This document shows, in pieces, positions 1 to 8,889 of a DNA stretch of 36,959 bases (the stretch's first letter is position 1; every line of letters starts with the position of its first letter). Source of the DNA: Rikenellaceae bacterium. GTDB taxonomy: Bacteria; Bacteroidota; Bacteroidia; Bacteroidales; UBA932. Made by a program: the position numbers and the translations under genes. The notes beneath the pieces were generated by a model. The model saw only the letters and a program-made list of their open reading frames with translations. It was not told the DNA's origin and searched no databases. The stretch covers positions 1 to 36,959 of the forward strand of contig CAAFYX010000018.1 of NCBI GenBank assembly GCA_900767375.1, written 5' to 3'.

Positions 1-646
1 CGATCTCGCCTTCGCCGTGGCACTGCGGGCAGGTGGAGTATGCTACCGTTCGGCCGAATATGGAGTTGGTTATGTTCTGTACCTGGCCGCTTCCCTTGCA
101 GGTAGGGCAGGACTTTACGTCAGATGAGTTCTTCGTGCCTTTTCCGCTGCAGTCCGGGCATGGGCGGCTGCGCTCGAGGGTGACTTCCTTCTCCACTCCC
201 TTGGCTATCTCCTCAAGGGTGAGGGTCACACTGGTGCGTATGTCACGCCCGCGGTACACTTTCTTCTGAGGCCCCTGGCTTCCGCCACCGAAACCTCCGA
301 ATCCGCTGAATCCACCGAACCCTCCGAATCCTCCTCCGAACAGGTCGCGGAGGATGTCGTTCAGGTTGCCGAAGCCCTGGCCCCAGTCCTGTGCGCCGCC
401 ATTGTCCACTCCGGCGAAGCCGAACTGGTCGTAACGTGCCTTTTTGTCAGGGTCGCTGAGTACGGAATAGGCCTCCGAGGCTTCCTTGAACTTCTCCTCG
501 GCGGTCTTCTTCTCCGCATCCGTGCCGCTGACCCAGCGGTCAGGATGCCATTTGAGGGCGGCTTTCCTGTAAGCTCCCTTGATATCATCGGCTGAGGCGT
601 TCTTGTCCAGCCCCAGGATCTCGTAATAGTCTCTCTTTTCTGCCAT
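1..646 (-). CDS. dnaJ: Chaperone protein DnaJ (N-terminal 215 residues, cut by the window edge)
   Basis: DnaJ is the Hsp40 co-chaperone that delivers unfolded protein to DnaK and stimulates its ATPase. The gene runs off the left edge, so only the first 215 codons are visible. Translation from the ATG at 646 gives MAEKRDYYEILGL, a J domain (about residues 5-70) with HPD at 34-36, a Gly/Phe-rich linker (about 103-123), and three of the four zinc-binding CxxCxGxG repeats: CPDCSGKG from 163, CPTCKGSG from 180 and CPQCHGEG from 206. The fourth repeat and the C-terminal substrate-binding domain lie outside. It begins 4 bp after the grpE stop codon, so the two are almost certainly co-transcribed. 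The HPD motif together with zinc repeats rules out a DnaJ-like or CbpA-like protein. Confidence 0.97.
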   Translation of the reverse strand, partial: MAEKRDYYEILGLDKNASADDIKGAYRKAALKWHPDRWVSGTDAEKKTAEEKFKEASEAYSVLSDPDKKARYDQFGFAGVDNGGAQDWGQGFGNLNDILRDLFGGGFGGFGGFSGFGGFGGGSQGPQKKVYRGRDIRTSVTLTLEEIAKGVEKEVTLERSRPCPDCSGKGTKNSSDVKSCPTCKGSGQVQNITNSIFGRTVAYSTCPQCHGEGEI

Positions 647-650
647 TTCC

Positions 651-1238
651 TTATGCTCCGACTACGACCTTCGCGTAGCGCAATACTTTTCCGTTAAGAA
701 GATAACCGGTCTGGACCACGTCCATCACCATCCCCTTGAGTGACTCGTCCGGGGCGGGGAACTGCGTCACGGCTTCGTGGAAGTCCACGTCGAACTTCTC
801 ACCCTTGGCCTCTATGACTGTCAGACCTCTGGTCTTCAGGTATTCCATCAGCTTGTTGTAAATCAGGGATGTACCTTCCTTGGCGGCTTCGTCGCTGGAT
901 TCAGCGAGCATCGCCATCGCTCTCTCGAGGTCGTCGAGCACCGGCAGAAGTCCCTTGATGGTGTCGGCTGAAGCGCTGCTGATAAGGCTCAGCCTGTCCT
1001 CCGCGTTCCTGCGGCGGAACGTCTCGAACTCAGCCATGAGCCTGATATAGTCGTCCTTCGCGTCCTGAGCCTTCTTCTCGGCCTCCTCGAGCTTCCGAGT
1101 GCTCTCGGCGAGCTTCTTTTCCAGCTCCTCCACCTTCTTCAGTTCCTTTTTCGCCTCTTTCTTGTCCACTTTCTGTTCCTGGACGTTCTCCTCGATATTC
1201 TGTGCTTCTTCAGCCTGTTTCTTTTCTTCTTTTGCCAT
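651..1238 (-). CDS. grpE: Nucleotide exchange factor GrpE
   Basis: GrpE releases ADP from DnaK and resets the chaperone cycle. The 195-residue protein has a charged N-terminal half that is a long predicted coiled coil (Lys/Glu/Ala-rich, about residues 5-90, the dimerising helix) and a C-terminal beta domain with the family features FRRRNAEDR, LLPVLDDLERAM and a final stretch containing GYLLNGKVLRYAKV. I start it at the ATG at 1238 (MAKEEKKQ). An in-frame GTG at 1283 would add 15 residues that do not look like GrpE. It lies 66 bp after the ABC-F stop, the largest gap in this gene run, so a separate heat-shock promoter could be there. I see no clear -7 box and no CIRCE inverted repeat in that gap. 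Confidence 0.95.
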   Translation of the reverse strand: MAKEEKKQAEEAQNIEENVQEQKVDKKEAKKELKKVEELEKKLAESTRKLEEAEKKAQDAKDDYIRLMAEFETFRRRNAEDRLSLISSASADTIKGLLPVLDDLERAMAMLAESSDEAAKEGTSLIYNKLMEYLKTRGLTVIEAKGEKFDVDFHEAVTQFPAPDESLKGMVMDVVQTGYLLNGKVLRYAKVVVGA

Positions 1239-1304
1239 AGTTTTTCTGTTTTCGTGCGTTCGAACAATCAAATTATCTGCCACCGCCGATTTTCTGCCAC
1301 TTTG

Positions 1305-3086
1305 TCATGCAAGCTCGGACAGCTCCAGCCACCGCATCTCCTTCGCGTCTATCAAATCCTTCAGCTCCCCGAAACGTGCTGAGGCCTTTGTGATCTCCTC
1401 GACCGTCAGTGCCCCGGAGGAAAGATCCGCTTCAATCTTCGAACGCTCCGCGTTCAATTCCTCCAGCTCCACCTCCAGCCGCTCGAATTCCCTCTGCTCG
1501 TTCCAGGTCAATTTTTTCTTTTTCTTCACCGGCTCCGCCTCAATGCTGACCGCCTTCGCGGCCTTCCTGCTCTTTTCCTCCTCGGCCGCGCGCTTGCGCT
1601 CAGCCTCGTAGTCGCGCATGAAGGACCTGTATTCCGAATATCCGCCGATGAAATCCTTGACAATGCCGTCGCCGCAGAAGACAAACAGGTGGTCCACCAG
1701 CCTGTCCAGGAAATGCCTGTCGTGCGAGACAATGATCAGGGTCCCATGATACTCCTTCAGATACTCCTCAAGTATGTTCAGGGTGACAATGTCCAGGTCG
1801 TTCGTCGGCTCGTCCATTATCAGCAGGTTAGGCTGCTGCATCAGGATGGTCAGCAGGTAGAGCCTGCGCTTTTCGCCTCCGGACAGCCTGGAGATGCGGT
1901 TGTTCAGCATGTCGTGGGGGAAGAGGAACTGTCCGAGCAGGCGCGTGTCGTTCACGGTCTCGAGGACGGTCTGGTCCTCGTCGAACTCCATTCCCTGCTG
2001 GTGGTAGTATCCGATCTTCAGCGATTCACCCCTGTCTATGATGCCTGACGTGGGCTCCAGCCCTCCTGTCAGGAGGTTTATGAACGTGCTCTTTCCTATG
2101 CCGTTCCTGCCGACTATGCCCACCTTCTCGTATCTCTGGAAATTGTATGTGAAGTGGGACAGGTAGCATTTGTCGTCATAGTAGAAGCTGACATCCTTGC
2201 AGTTTATGATCTTCGTTCCGAGCCTGGATGACTGTCCTACCTCGGAACTGATCGTAATCTGTTTTGTCGTATATACCTGTTCGGCCCTGTCCTTGAGGTC
2301 CAGGAATGCATTCTTCCTGTATTTCGCCTTTCCCGAGCGGGCGCATGGGGTGGCGTGTATCCACTCCAGCTCGCGCCTGAGGATGTTGCGGACCTTGTCC
2401 GTCTCGGCGTTGTAGTTGTCTATCCTTTCCTGACGCTTGACCAGATAGTTCTCGTAGTCTCCCTTGTAGATGTAGATGGCTCCGTGGTCCATCTCCATCA
2501 CCGTGTTGCACACCCTGTCGAGAAAATATCTGTCGTGGGTTACCATGAAAAGTGTGCAGCGGGAATGGGAAAGATAGTTCTCGAGATACTCGATGGCCTC
2601 TGTATCGAGATGGTTCGTCGGCTCGTCCATTATGAAGAAATCAGCCTCGCTGGCGAGCATCTGTGTCAGTGCCACGCGCTTTACCTCTCCTCCCGACAGT
2701 TCCTTCATCTTCTGGTTCCCGTCCAGTCCGAACTCGGTCAGTATCCTTGTCAGCCTGAGCTCATAGTCGAACAGATGGTCGTCATCCAGCCCGTCAGTGA
2801 ATTCGGTGGATGAGGCCATTATCTGGTCGTGTATGGTGCTTTCCGGGCCGAAGTCATATTCCTGTTCCAGGAATGCGATGCGTATCTGCTTGAGGAACAG
2901 AATCTTGCCGCCCGAGTCGGACTTGTCCTTTCCGGCGAGTATCCTCATCAGTGAAGTCTTTCCGGTCCCGTTGGGGGCAATGAGCGCGATCTTGTCACCT
3001 TCGTTGATGTTGAAGGCGATGTTCTCGAACAGGATCTTCGGCCCATAGGACTTGGATATGTTGGAAATCTGAAGGAAGGACGGCAT
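1305..3086 (-). CDS. ABC-F family ATPase, Uup-like
   Basis: ABC-F proteins are soluble twin-ATPase proteins that act on the ribosome or, for Uup, have also been linked to DNA integrity; they are not transporters. The 593 residues contain two cassettes. Cassette 1 has a Walker A at 37-44 (APNGTGKT, with Ala where Gly is usual), signature LSGGE at 130-134 and Walker B FFIMDEP at 150-156. Cassette 2 has GRNGIGKS at 326-333, LSGGE at 401-405 and LLIMDEP at 421-427. The linker includes RELEW near 238-242, and a Lys/Glu-rich coiled-coil tail fills about 495-590, which together resemble the Uup subgroup. The start codon shares one base with the trkA stop (TAATG), indicating translational coupling. 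The exact subfamily and target are not settled by the sequence alone. Confidence 0.93.
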   Translation of the reverse strand: MPSFLQISNISKSYGPKILFENIAFNINEGDKIALIAPNGTGKTSLMRILAGKDKSDSGGKILFLKQIRIAFLEQEYDFGPESTIHDQIMASSTEFTDGLDDDHLFDYELRLTRILTEFGLDGNQKMKELSGGEVKRVALTQMLASEADFFIMDEPTNHLDTEAIEYLENYLSHSRCTLFMVTHDRYFLDRVCNTVMEMDHGAIYIYKGDYENYLVKRQERIDNYNAETDKVRNILRRELEWIHATPCARSGKAKYRKNAFLDLKDRAEQVYTTKQITISSEVGQSSRLGTKIINCKDVSFYYDDKCYLSHFTYNFQRYEKVGIVGRNGIGKSTFINLLTGGLEPTSGIIDRGESLKIGYYHQQGMEFDEDQTVLETVNDTRLLGQFLFPHDMLNNRISRLSGGEKRRLYLLTILMQQPNLLIMDEPTNDLDIVTLNILEEYLKEYHGTLIIVSHDRHFLDRLVDHLFVFCGDGIVKDFIGGYSEYRSFMRDYEAERKRAAEEEKSRKAAKAVSIEAEPVKKKKKLTWNEQREFERLEVELEELNAERSKIEADLSSGALTVEEITKASARFGELKDLIDAKEMRWLELSELA

Positions 3087-4444
3087 TACTTGAAGAATTT
3101 ATCAACGTCCTTCACGACCTCCGGAAGGGCGAAGACCGCCACCCTGTCGTATGCCTCGATGACCGTATCGCCTACGGCAATGAAAGCGTCGCTGCCCCTG
3201 ACCGCGCCGCCGACAATGGCGTTGCGCGGGAAGCTGATATCCTTCAGCGCGCCCTTGGTAATGGCGCTGCCCGGCGCGACCGTATATTCCAGGACTTCGG
3301 CCTTAGTGCCGCTCATATATTTCACGGTGCGGGCCTTGCCGCTGAGTGTGAACTTCAGCATCCTGGCCGCTGTCAGAAGCTTCTTGTTTATCACGGTATC
3401 CACTCCGAGCTCCTCGGCGAGCCTCAGATACTCGACGTTCTCGACCTGCGCGATGACACGCTCGATTCCGAACTTCTTGGCAATGACGCAGGCTAGGACA
3501 TTGGTCTCGTCGCTGCCGCTCAGGGCCGCGAAGGCATCGTAGGAGCGGATGTCCTCCTCCGCCAGGAAATCTGCGTTCCTGCCGTCTCCGTTGACCACGG
3601 TCACATTGGACGGGAGCATCTCCAGAAGCTCGATGCAGCGGGCCTTGTCGCTTTCGATGATTTTTATCTCGCTCACCTGTTTGGCGAGGACCTTCGCCAT
3701 CTGCTCGGCGATTTCGCTTCCTCCGAGGACCATCACGCGGTCCACTTCGATATTGTTCTTTCCGAAGTATTTCAGAAGTACCGGCATGCCTTCCCTTAGG
3801 GAGATGGTGAATACCATGTCGTGATACTGGAACTTGGTGTCGACCTTCGGGATGATGGTGTCGTCGCCACGGGATATGGCAATGATGCGGAACTGCGCGT
3901 TCTCGCCGGATGTCTTTTCGACAAGTTCGCCCAGTTTCATATCGATAAGAGGGGAGTTCTCCTCTATCTTGAAGACAGCCATCTGCAGTTTTCCGTGAGC
4001 GAAATCCATGGAGTCGCTGGAGGCTAGATGCTTGAGCTGGTCTATTATTTCCTCGGCTGCGATTTTCTCTGGGAAGAACATGAGGTCCATTCCCATTTCC
4101 TTGAACATCAGCTTGTTCTCCGGTGCGAGATATTCTTCGTCTTCAAGTCTTGCGGTAACCTTTGCGGCTCCCAGGTTCTTGGCGAGTATGGCGCAGACAA
4201 TGTTGACTTCCTGGGGGACGTACGGGTTGACGGCTACGAAAAGGTCAGCCCTGGCCACTCCGGCATCCTTCTGGATCTTGATGGATGTAGGGTTTCCCTG
4301 GACAGCCACGACGTCTGCAACGGAAGTGAGGGCGGAAAGCCTCTTGGCATCCGTGTCGATGACCGTGATTTCGTTTGACTCGCGGCTAAGCGTTTTGGCC
4401 AGATATGAGCCTACCTGTCCGGCTCCTGCAATGACGATTTTCAT
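3086..4444 (-). CDS. trkA: Trk potassium uptake regulatory subunit TrkA
   Basis: TrkA is the cytoplasmic NAD(H)/nucleotide-binding ring that gates the TrkH/TrkG potassium channel. The 452 residues show the usual duplicated layout: an RCK-N Rossmann domain (about 1-125, with GAGQVG at 7-12), RCK-C (about 140-220), a second RCK-N (about 230-350, with VLGGSEIAE) and a second RCK-C (about 365-445). Length matches full-size TrkA. No trkH or trkG lies in the window, so the membrane partner must be elsewhere. The start overlaps the upstream glycosyltransferase stop by 4 bp (ATGA) and the stop overlaps the ABC-F start by one base, so it sits within a coupled operon. Confidence 0.94.
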   Translation of the reverse strand: MKIVIAGAGQVGSYLAKTLSRESNEITVIDTDAKRLSALTSVADVVAVQGNPTSIKIQKDAGVARADLFVAVNPYVPQEVNIVCAILAKNLGAAKVTARLEDEEYLAPENKLMFKEMGMDLMFFPEKIAAEEIIDQLKHLASSDSMDFAHGKLQMAVFKIEENSPLIDMKLGELVEKTSGENAQFRIIAISRGDDTIIPKVDTKFQYHDMVFTISLREGMPVLLKYFGKNNIEVDRVMVLGGSEIAEQMAKVLAKQVSEIKIIESDKARCIELLEMLPSNVTVVNGDGRNADFLAEEDIRSYDAFAALSGSDETNVLACVIAKKFGIERVIAQVENVEYLRLAEELGVDTVINKKLLTAARMLKFTLSGKARTVKYMSGTKAEVLEYTVAPGSAITKGALKDISFPRNAIVGGAVRGSDAFIAVGDTVIEAYDRVAVFALPEVVKDVDKFFK

Positions 4445-5466
4445 ATCTTTTTCCCAGTTATCGAAGCAAAGATAATGCTTCCATCATATCTTCCGCAAAT
4501 ATTTGCTCCTTTATATACAGAAATGTCTTCTGTTACGCATCTTGACATCAGCCCCGCTTCCTTGTGCGCTTCGATTACTGACTTGAAGCATTTGAACTTG
4601 CCTGTCAGCAGATAGACTGCGGCTGAGCATCCGTCCAGGCACTTCCTCTGGAAAATGCGTCTGGAGGCCTCGCGCAAGGCTTTCGACGGGCTTTCGCCAT
4701 CGCTGACGAGGGTCTTGGCCAGGTTGTTTTGAAGCATCAGGAGATTGTTCCTGTAGTTGAGCTTAAGCTTGAAAGGGGAGTCGTTGGACAGCGTGCCGCC
4801 TCCGACGTGGTAGACCAGCGACTGCGGAACCACCGTCACTTTGTGCCCTTTCAACTGCAGCCTCCAGCAGTAGTCGATTTCCTCCATATGCGCGAAGAAC
4901 CTGCTGTCTAGCCCTCCGAGTTCCTTCCAGAGCGAACTTCTCGTCACCAGGCATGCTCCTGTGATCCAGAAAACGTCGGCAGGGGAGTCATACTGCCCGT
5001 TGTCCTTCTCCAACTTCTTGAGTACTCTGCCACGGCAGAATGGATATCCCCATTTGTCCAGCATCCCTCCTGCCGCTCCGGCATATTCGAAGCAGTCCCT
5101 GTCATACCAGGAATGGAGCTTCGGTCCGCAGGCTCCGCACTCCGGGTGGGTGTCCATCCATCGTACAAGCGGGTCAAGCCAGTTCTGCGTGACCTCTATG
5201 TCCGAGTTCATCAGAACATAATATTGGGCTTCGATTTCCTGAAACGCTCTGTTGTATCCTCCGGTGAATCCGTAGTTGTCATCCAGAACTATGGTGCGCA
5301 CCTCCGGGAACTGTACCTTCATCAGTTCTGCAGAGCCGTCGGTGGAGGCATTGTCAGCGACAATGACTTCCGCGTCCATTCCCTTGATGCTGTCGATGAG
5401 TCCCGGAAGGAATCTCTTCAGAAACTCCTTCGTGTTCCAGTTAAGTATGACAATGGCCGTTTTCAC
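4441..5466 (-). CDS. Glycosyltransferase family 2 (rhamnosyltransferase-like)
   Basis: This is a soluble GT-A fold enzyme expected to move a sugar from a nucleotide donor to an envelope glycan or lipid-linked acceptor. The 341-residue protein opens with the GT2 nucleotide-binding strand AIVILNWNT, then VADNASTDGS (36-45), YGFTGGYNRA (65-74) and the metal-binding DxD-type NSD at 87-89. MEEIDYCWRL in the middle matches the acceptor/catalytic-base region of the rhamnosyltransferase-like subgroup. There is no membrane segment. It sits between slyD (3-bp gap) and trkA (4-bp overlap) among housekeeping genes, away from the polysaccharide locus at the other end, so its substrate cannot be guessed from neighbours. 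Confidence 0.88.
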   Translation of the reverse strand: MKTAIVILNWNTKEFLKRFLPGLIDSIKGMDAEVIVADNASTDGSAELMKVQFPEVRTIVLDDNYGFTGGYNRAFQEIEAQYYVLMNSDIEVTQNWLDPLVRWMDTHPECGACGPKLHSWYDRDCFEYAGAAGGMLDKWGYPFCRGRVLKKLEKDNGQYDSPADVFWITGACLVTRSSLWKELGGLDSRFFAHMEEIDYCWRLQLKGHKVTVVPQSLVYHVGGGTLSNDSPFKLKLNYRNNLLMLQNNLAKTLVSDGESPSKALREASRRIFQRKCLDGCSAAVYLLTGKFKCFKSVIEAHKEAGLMSRCVTEDISVYKGANICGRYDGSIIFASITGKKI

Positions 5467-5469
5467 TGA

Positions 5470-6099
5470 TTAATCCTCCTCTTTGTGATGGCAGCAGCCT
5501 TCACCGTCACCGTGGTGACCGCAGCCGCAGCCTTCACCTTCGCCGTGGCCGCAGTTGCATTCCTCACCTTCCTCGTGGTGGCAATGGCAACCGCCGTGGC
5601 ATCCGCACTCGTGCGGGAGGAACTCTCCGTGGAGTCCTTCGGTCAGTTCCTTTTCGGTGGCGTCGCGCACGGATATGACCTTGCCCTTGAAATTGAGGGT
5701 CTTGCCCGCCATCGGCGGATTGAAGTCCATTGTGACCTTGTCCTCCTTGACCTCTACGACCATTCCGTTGCAGACCTCGCCTGCGGAATTGAGCATCGGC
5801 ACGAACTTGCCGACTTCGAGGAGGTCTTCACGGAGTTTTCCGTTCATTTCGAACGAACTCTTCGGAATGTCGATGACCCTGGAGAGGTCATATTCGCCGT
5901 ATGCCTCCTCAGGCGGGATGGTTACTGAATATTCTTCCCCTTCCGACTTGCCTTCGAGGCAGGCTTCAAGCATGGGGATGATCATATGTGTGCCCTGGAT
6001 GTAATCGAGGGGTTTCTCTTCAGTTGCGGAATCCACTACTTTCCCTTCAACCTCCACTTCGTAAGTGATGAGTACTACTTTCTTGTCTTCTATCTTCAT
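5470..6099 (-). CDS. slyD: SlyD-like FKBP peptidyl-prolyl isomerase with Cys/His metal-binding tail
   Basis: SlyD proteins are cytoplasmic proline isomerases and chaperones whose tails bind nickel and other metals for metalloenzyme maturation. Residues 1-150 carry the FKBP domain with the inserted IF (insert-in-flap) domain: the core strand begins VLITYEVEVEGKVVDS, followed by GTHMIIPMLE and IPPEEAYGEYD (61-71). The tail from 163 to 205 is extreme: 10 Cys and 10 His in about 43 residues, arranged as CxC, CHCHH, CNC, CGCGHH and CCHH clusters spaced by Gly/Glu. This matches the SlyD layout, with more cysteines than the E. coli tail as I recall it. The gene lies 4 bp after tldE and 3 bp before the glycosyltransferase. 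The metal bound cannot be read from sequence. Confidence 0.92.
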   Translation of the reverse strand: MKIEDKKVVLITYEVEVEGKVVDSATEEKPLDYIQGTHMIIPMLEACLEGKSEGEEYSVTIPPEEAYGEYDLSRVIDIPKSSFEMNGKLREDLLEVGKFVPMLNSAGEVCNGMVVEVKEDKVTMDFNPPMAGKTLNFKGKVISVRDATEKELTEGLHGEFLPHECGCHGGCHCHHEEGEECNCGHGEGEGCGCGHHGDGEGCCHHKEED

Positions 6100-6103
6100 G
6101 GTT

Positions 6104-7453
6104 TTATGCTGAAAAATCTACGTTTTCGAACGCTAAGGTAGGAATAAGTTTTGACATACAGAGCCTGGCGTCGTCTCCGACCGCAAGAAGGTTGTTCCAG
6201 AGGTCTATGAAGTTGCCGGTCACGAGCATCTCCCTCACCGGGTGTTCGATCTTTCCGTCCTTGAAGGCGAAGCCCTCGATGCCGAAGGAGAAGTCGCCGG
6301 TGGCGGAGTTGGAGTTGCCTCCGTTGAATCCTGTAACCAGTATGCCGTTACGGCATCTTTTCAAAATGGCGTCCCTGTCGAGACCGGCCTGCGGCCAGGG
6401 CATAAGCTTCGGTCTGGTGGCATCCTCGACGGTGGGCTCCATATTGAGCTTGCCGGACATATAGGTATTGATGAAGTATTCCTTCACCACTCCATCCCGG
6501 ATGATGTCGTGCTCGCTTGTGGCCACGCCCTCCGAGTCGAACAGGCGTGAGCCCGTTTCGCTGGCGTTGCGGCATTTGTCCACAATGGTGAGTCCTTCGT
6601 GGAAAAGCTTTTTGCCGATGGAATCGCGCAGGAAGCTGTTGTTCTGCTGGATGGAGAAGCCGCTGAGCGCGTTCAGAAGGGGAGTGACCACCTTCGAGGC
6701 GCACTCGCTGTCGATCACGCAGCGGTAACGGCCGCTGCGGCGGGGCTTCGGGCCGATCTGCGCAGCCGCCCTTTCAAGGGCTTTGGCGCAGATGGTTCCG
6801 GCGTGGAGGTCGCAGGCCTTCGGGGTGGAGTTCCACCAGTAGCCGCTGTATTTGTCGCCGTCGCTTTCAATGGTCATTTCCACTCCGTATTCGAAGGAGG
6901 TCTCTGTATGACGGCATTCGAGTCCCTGCGTGTCGATTACATAAGTATCGAATATGCTGTCGGAGTATTCGGCTTCTTCGGAAATGACGGTCCATCTGCC
7001 GTTGTCACGGACTTTCTTGAATATGGATGCTTCAAGGGCAAGTCCGAGCCTTTTTCCGGAGTCCATTCCATTGTAGGATTCATCCACAAGTCCCAGTTCG
7101 AGTCCCGTAACTGCGTCCTTCGCTGTCCTTTCCGGCGCAGGCAGGTCGCGGCACGGGTCGGGGGCCATGAGCTTGACAGTGGCTACTGCCTTCTTTACAA
7201 AGTCCGAGAGGACACCCTCCTCCAGGCGGTTGATCGAGAAACTGCCGTATCGCCCGTCCACGAAGAGGGCCAGGCTGATGGAGCGGTCGAGACAGTGGCT
7301 GACCTTGTCGATCTCGCCGTTCAGGGTGCCGATAAGGTCCATGCAGCTTTTATTGAGTGTGACGCGTGCCTTCTGAGCGCCGTTCTCCCTCGCAAAGTCG
7401 AGGCAGCGCACAGCCAGTGACAGTTCTTTCTGTGTCAATGAATTCTCCATCAT
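6104..7453 (-). CDS. tldE: TldE/PmbA protease subunit (metallopeptidase partner of TldD)
   Basis: TldE pairs with TldD to form a protease that trims unfolded peptides; in E. coli it matures microcin B17 and degrades the CcdA antitoxin. The 449-residue protein has the PmbA/TldD N-terminal domain (LAVRCLDFARENGAQKARV), the central region with GRYGSFSIN, and the C-terminal conserved block GNFIDLWNNLLAVGDD. As expected for TldE, it lacks the HExxxH zinc motif found in its partner. Its start overlaps the tldD stop by 4 bp (ATGA). A second ATG directly follows the first and is an equally possible start, shifting the protein by one residue. Confidence 0.93.
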   Translation of the reverse strand: MMENSLTQKELSLAVRCLDFARENGAQKARVTLNKSCMDLIGTLNGEIDKVSHCLDRSISLALFVDGRYGSFSINRLEEGVLSDFVKKAVATVKLMAPDPCRDLPAPERTAKDAVTGLELGLVDESYNGMDSGKRLGLALEASIFKKVRDNGRWTVISEEAEYSDSIFDTYVIDTQGLECRHTETSFEYGVEMTIESDGDKYSGYWWNSTPKACDLHAGTICAKALERAAAQIGPKPRRSGRYRCVIDSECASKVVTPLLNALSGFSIQQNNSFLRDSIGKKLFHEGLTIVDKCRNASETGSRLFDSEGVATSEHDIIRDGVVKEYFINTYMSGKLNMEPTVEDATRPKLMPWPQAGLDRDAILKRCRNGILVTGFNGGNSNSATGDFSFGIEGFAFKDGKIEHPVREMLVTGNFIDLWNNLLAVGDDARLCMSKLIPTLAFENVDFSA

Positions 7454-8889
7454 TCTCCTCCCACTGTAAGATTATTTACCAGGACCGTAGGCATGCCGCA
7501 GGATACCGGGACGCTCTGCTCCTTGCCGCAGGTCCATGTGCCGTCGTCGATCTTGAGGTCATCGGCGACAGCTTCGATGTCGCTGAGGGCCTGAGGGCCC
7601 TTGCCTCTGATTTTGAGGTCCTTTACGGGCATGGGCAAGCCTCCGTCCTCAATGAGGAAGCCGCTCTTTACATAGAAGGTGAAGTCTCCCTCGCCGATCT
7701 TGACCTGTCCGTTGGCGAACTTGTCGACGTATATTCCTTTCTTTACCGAAGCTATTATCGAATCACGGTCAGCGTCACCGTTCTCCATATAGGTGGCGCG
7801 CATCCTCGGGATGGGATTGTACCTGAAGGATTCGCGGCGGCCGTTTCCTGTAGGGGCCACGCCGTAATATTCAGCGCTGATACGGTCGTGCAGATAGGAG
7901 GTGAGCACTCCGTCCTCCACCATTGCGGTGTACTGGCCGGGGACTCCCTCATCGTCGAAGTTGACCGCGCCGCGGTTCGATCGGATGGTTCCGTCATCGA
8001 CTACGGTAATGCCCGGCTTGCATACTCTCTGCCCCATCCTGTCGGAGAAGATGGACTGTCCCTTGCGGTTGAAATCAGCTTCGAATGCGTGACCCATCGC
8101 CTCGTGGAGCAGGATACCCGAGGCTCCCGCGCCCATCACGACGGGCATTTTCCCGCCTTTCGGGCGGCGTGCCTCGAACATCTCGTCGATGCCATGCAGT
8201 GCGTCGGCGACTATTTCCTTTACGAGCTCGTCCGTCAGCATCTCCGCTCCTTTCCTGAAACTCCTGGACACGGACTTGTTCTCGATCCGGCCGTTCTGGC
8301 TGAATACGCAGGATACCATAATGCTGCCCATCGGACGGGTGTCGTATTTCATCTCCTCGAAGGAGTTGTACATCAGGATATCGCTGACCTGTGCCGAAAG
8401 CATGGCTATGACCTTCACCACACGCCCGTCGCCTTTCCTGATTTCTGAATCGATGCGCTTGAGCAGCGGCACCTGTGCCTCAATCTCGGCGTCCCTCCAG
8501 TCCTGGAGCATCGGGAACCGGTCGGCGGCTCTGTTGGGCCTGCCGAAATGACGGTGGTCGCTGGTGCGGCGGTCAGTATTGACACAGGTGCTGGAGGTGA
8601 TGGCTGCGGCTGCCCTGGCGGCGGAGAGCATGGAAGGGTAGTCGGTGCTCTCGGAATAGGCGTAGCCTGTCTTTTCCCCGCTTAGGACCCTTATGCCCAC
8701 TCCGTAGTCGACGTGGAAGCCTCCGGAGGAGACTTCGGAGTCGCGCAGCAGGATGTCCCTGTACGAGGTGTTCTCGAAATACAGGTCACAGTAGCTGCCG
8801 CCGCCCTTGAGGCCTTCGGCTACAAGGGCGCACAGGTCCTTCTCTGTGACGTTGAATGTGTTGAGGTAGTAGTTTGAATCGTTGATCAT
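7450..8889 (-). CDS. tldD: TldD zinc metalloprotease subunit
   Basis: TldD is the catalytic half of the TldD/TldE peptidase. The 479-residue protein has the family zinc motif HEAMGH (HExxxH) at 262-267 inside GILLHEAMGHAFEAD, and a C-terminal block with TCGKEQSVPVSCGMP whose cysteine is in the position of the third zinc ligand. Upstream strands include YGVGIRVLSGEKTGYAYSE, typical of the N-terminal domain. It overlaps the zeta-like kinase stop by 4 bp and tldE by 4 bp, so the protease subunits are made together. There is no bacteriocin precursor or CcdA-like antitoxin nearby, so the natural substrate here is unknown. Confidence 0.95.
   Translation of the reverse strand: MINDSNYYLNTFNVTEKDLCALVAEGLKGGGSYCDLYFENTSYRDILLRDSEVSSGGFHVDYGVGIRVLSGEKTGYAYSESTDYPSMLSAARAAAAITSSTCVNTDRRTSDHRHFGRPNRAADRFPMLQDWRDAEIEAQVPLLKRIDSEIRKGDGRVVKVIAMLSAQVSDILMYNSFEEMKYDTRPMGSIMVSCVFSQNGRIENKSVSRSFRKGAEMLTDELVKEIVADALHGIDEMFEARRPKGGKMPVVMGAGASGILLHEAMGHAFEADFNRKGQSIFSDRMGQRVCKPGITVVDDGTIRSNRGAVNFDDEGVPGQYTAMVEDGVLTSYLHDRISAEYYGVAPTGNGRRESFRYNPIPRMRATYMENGDADRDSIIASVKKGIYVDKFANGQVKIGEGDFTFYVKSGFLIEDGGLPMPVKDLKIRGKGPQALSDIEAVADDLKIDDGTWTCGKEQSVPVSCGMPTVLVNNLTVGGE

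Noticed and set aside
1239..1283. Upstream GTG start for GrpE
   Set aside because: The 15 extra residues do not resemble GrpE N termini, and the ATG at 1238 starts the normal MAKEEKK region.
6599..7420. A 273-codon open frame opposite tldE
   Set aside because: Antisense shadow caused by codon bias of tldE; no recognisable domains.
7366..8448. A 360-codon open frame on the plus strand opposite tldD/tldE
   Set aside because: It lies entirely antisense to two clearly recognised protease genes, has no start signal and resembles no protein family.
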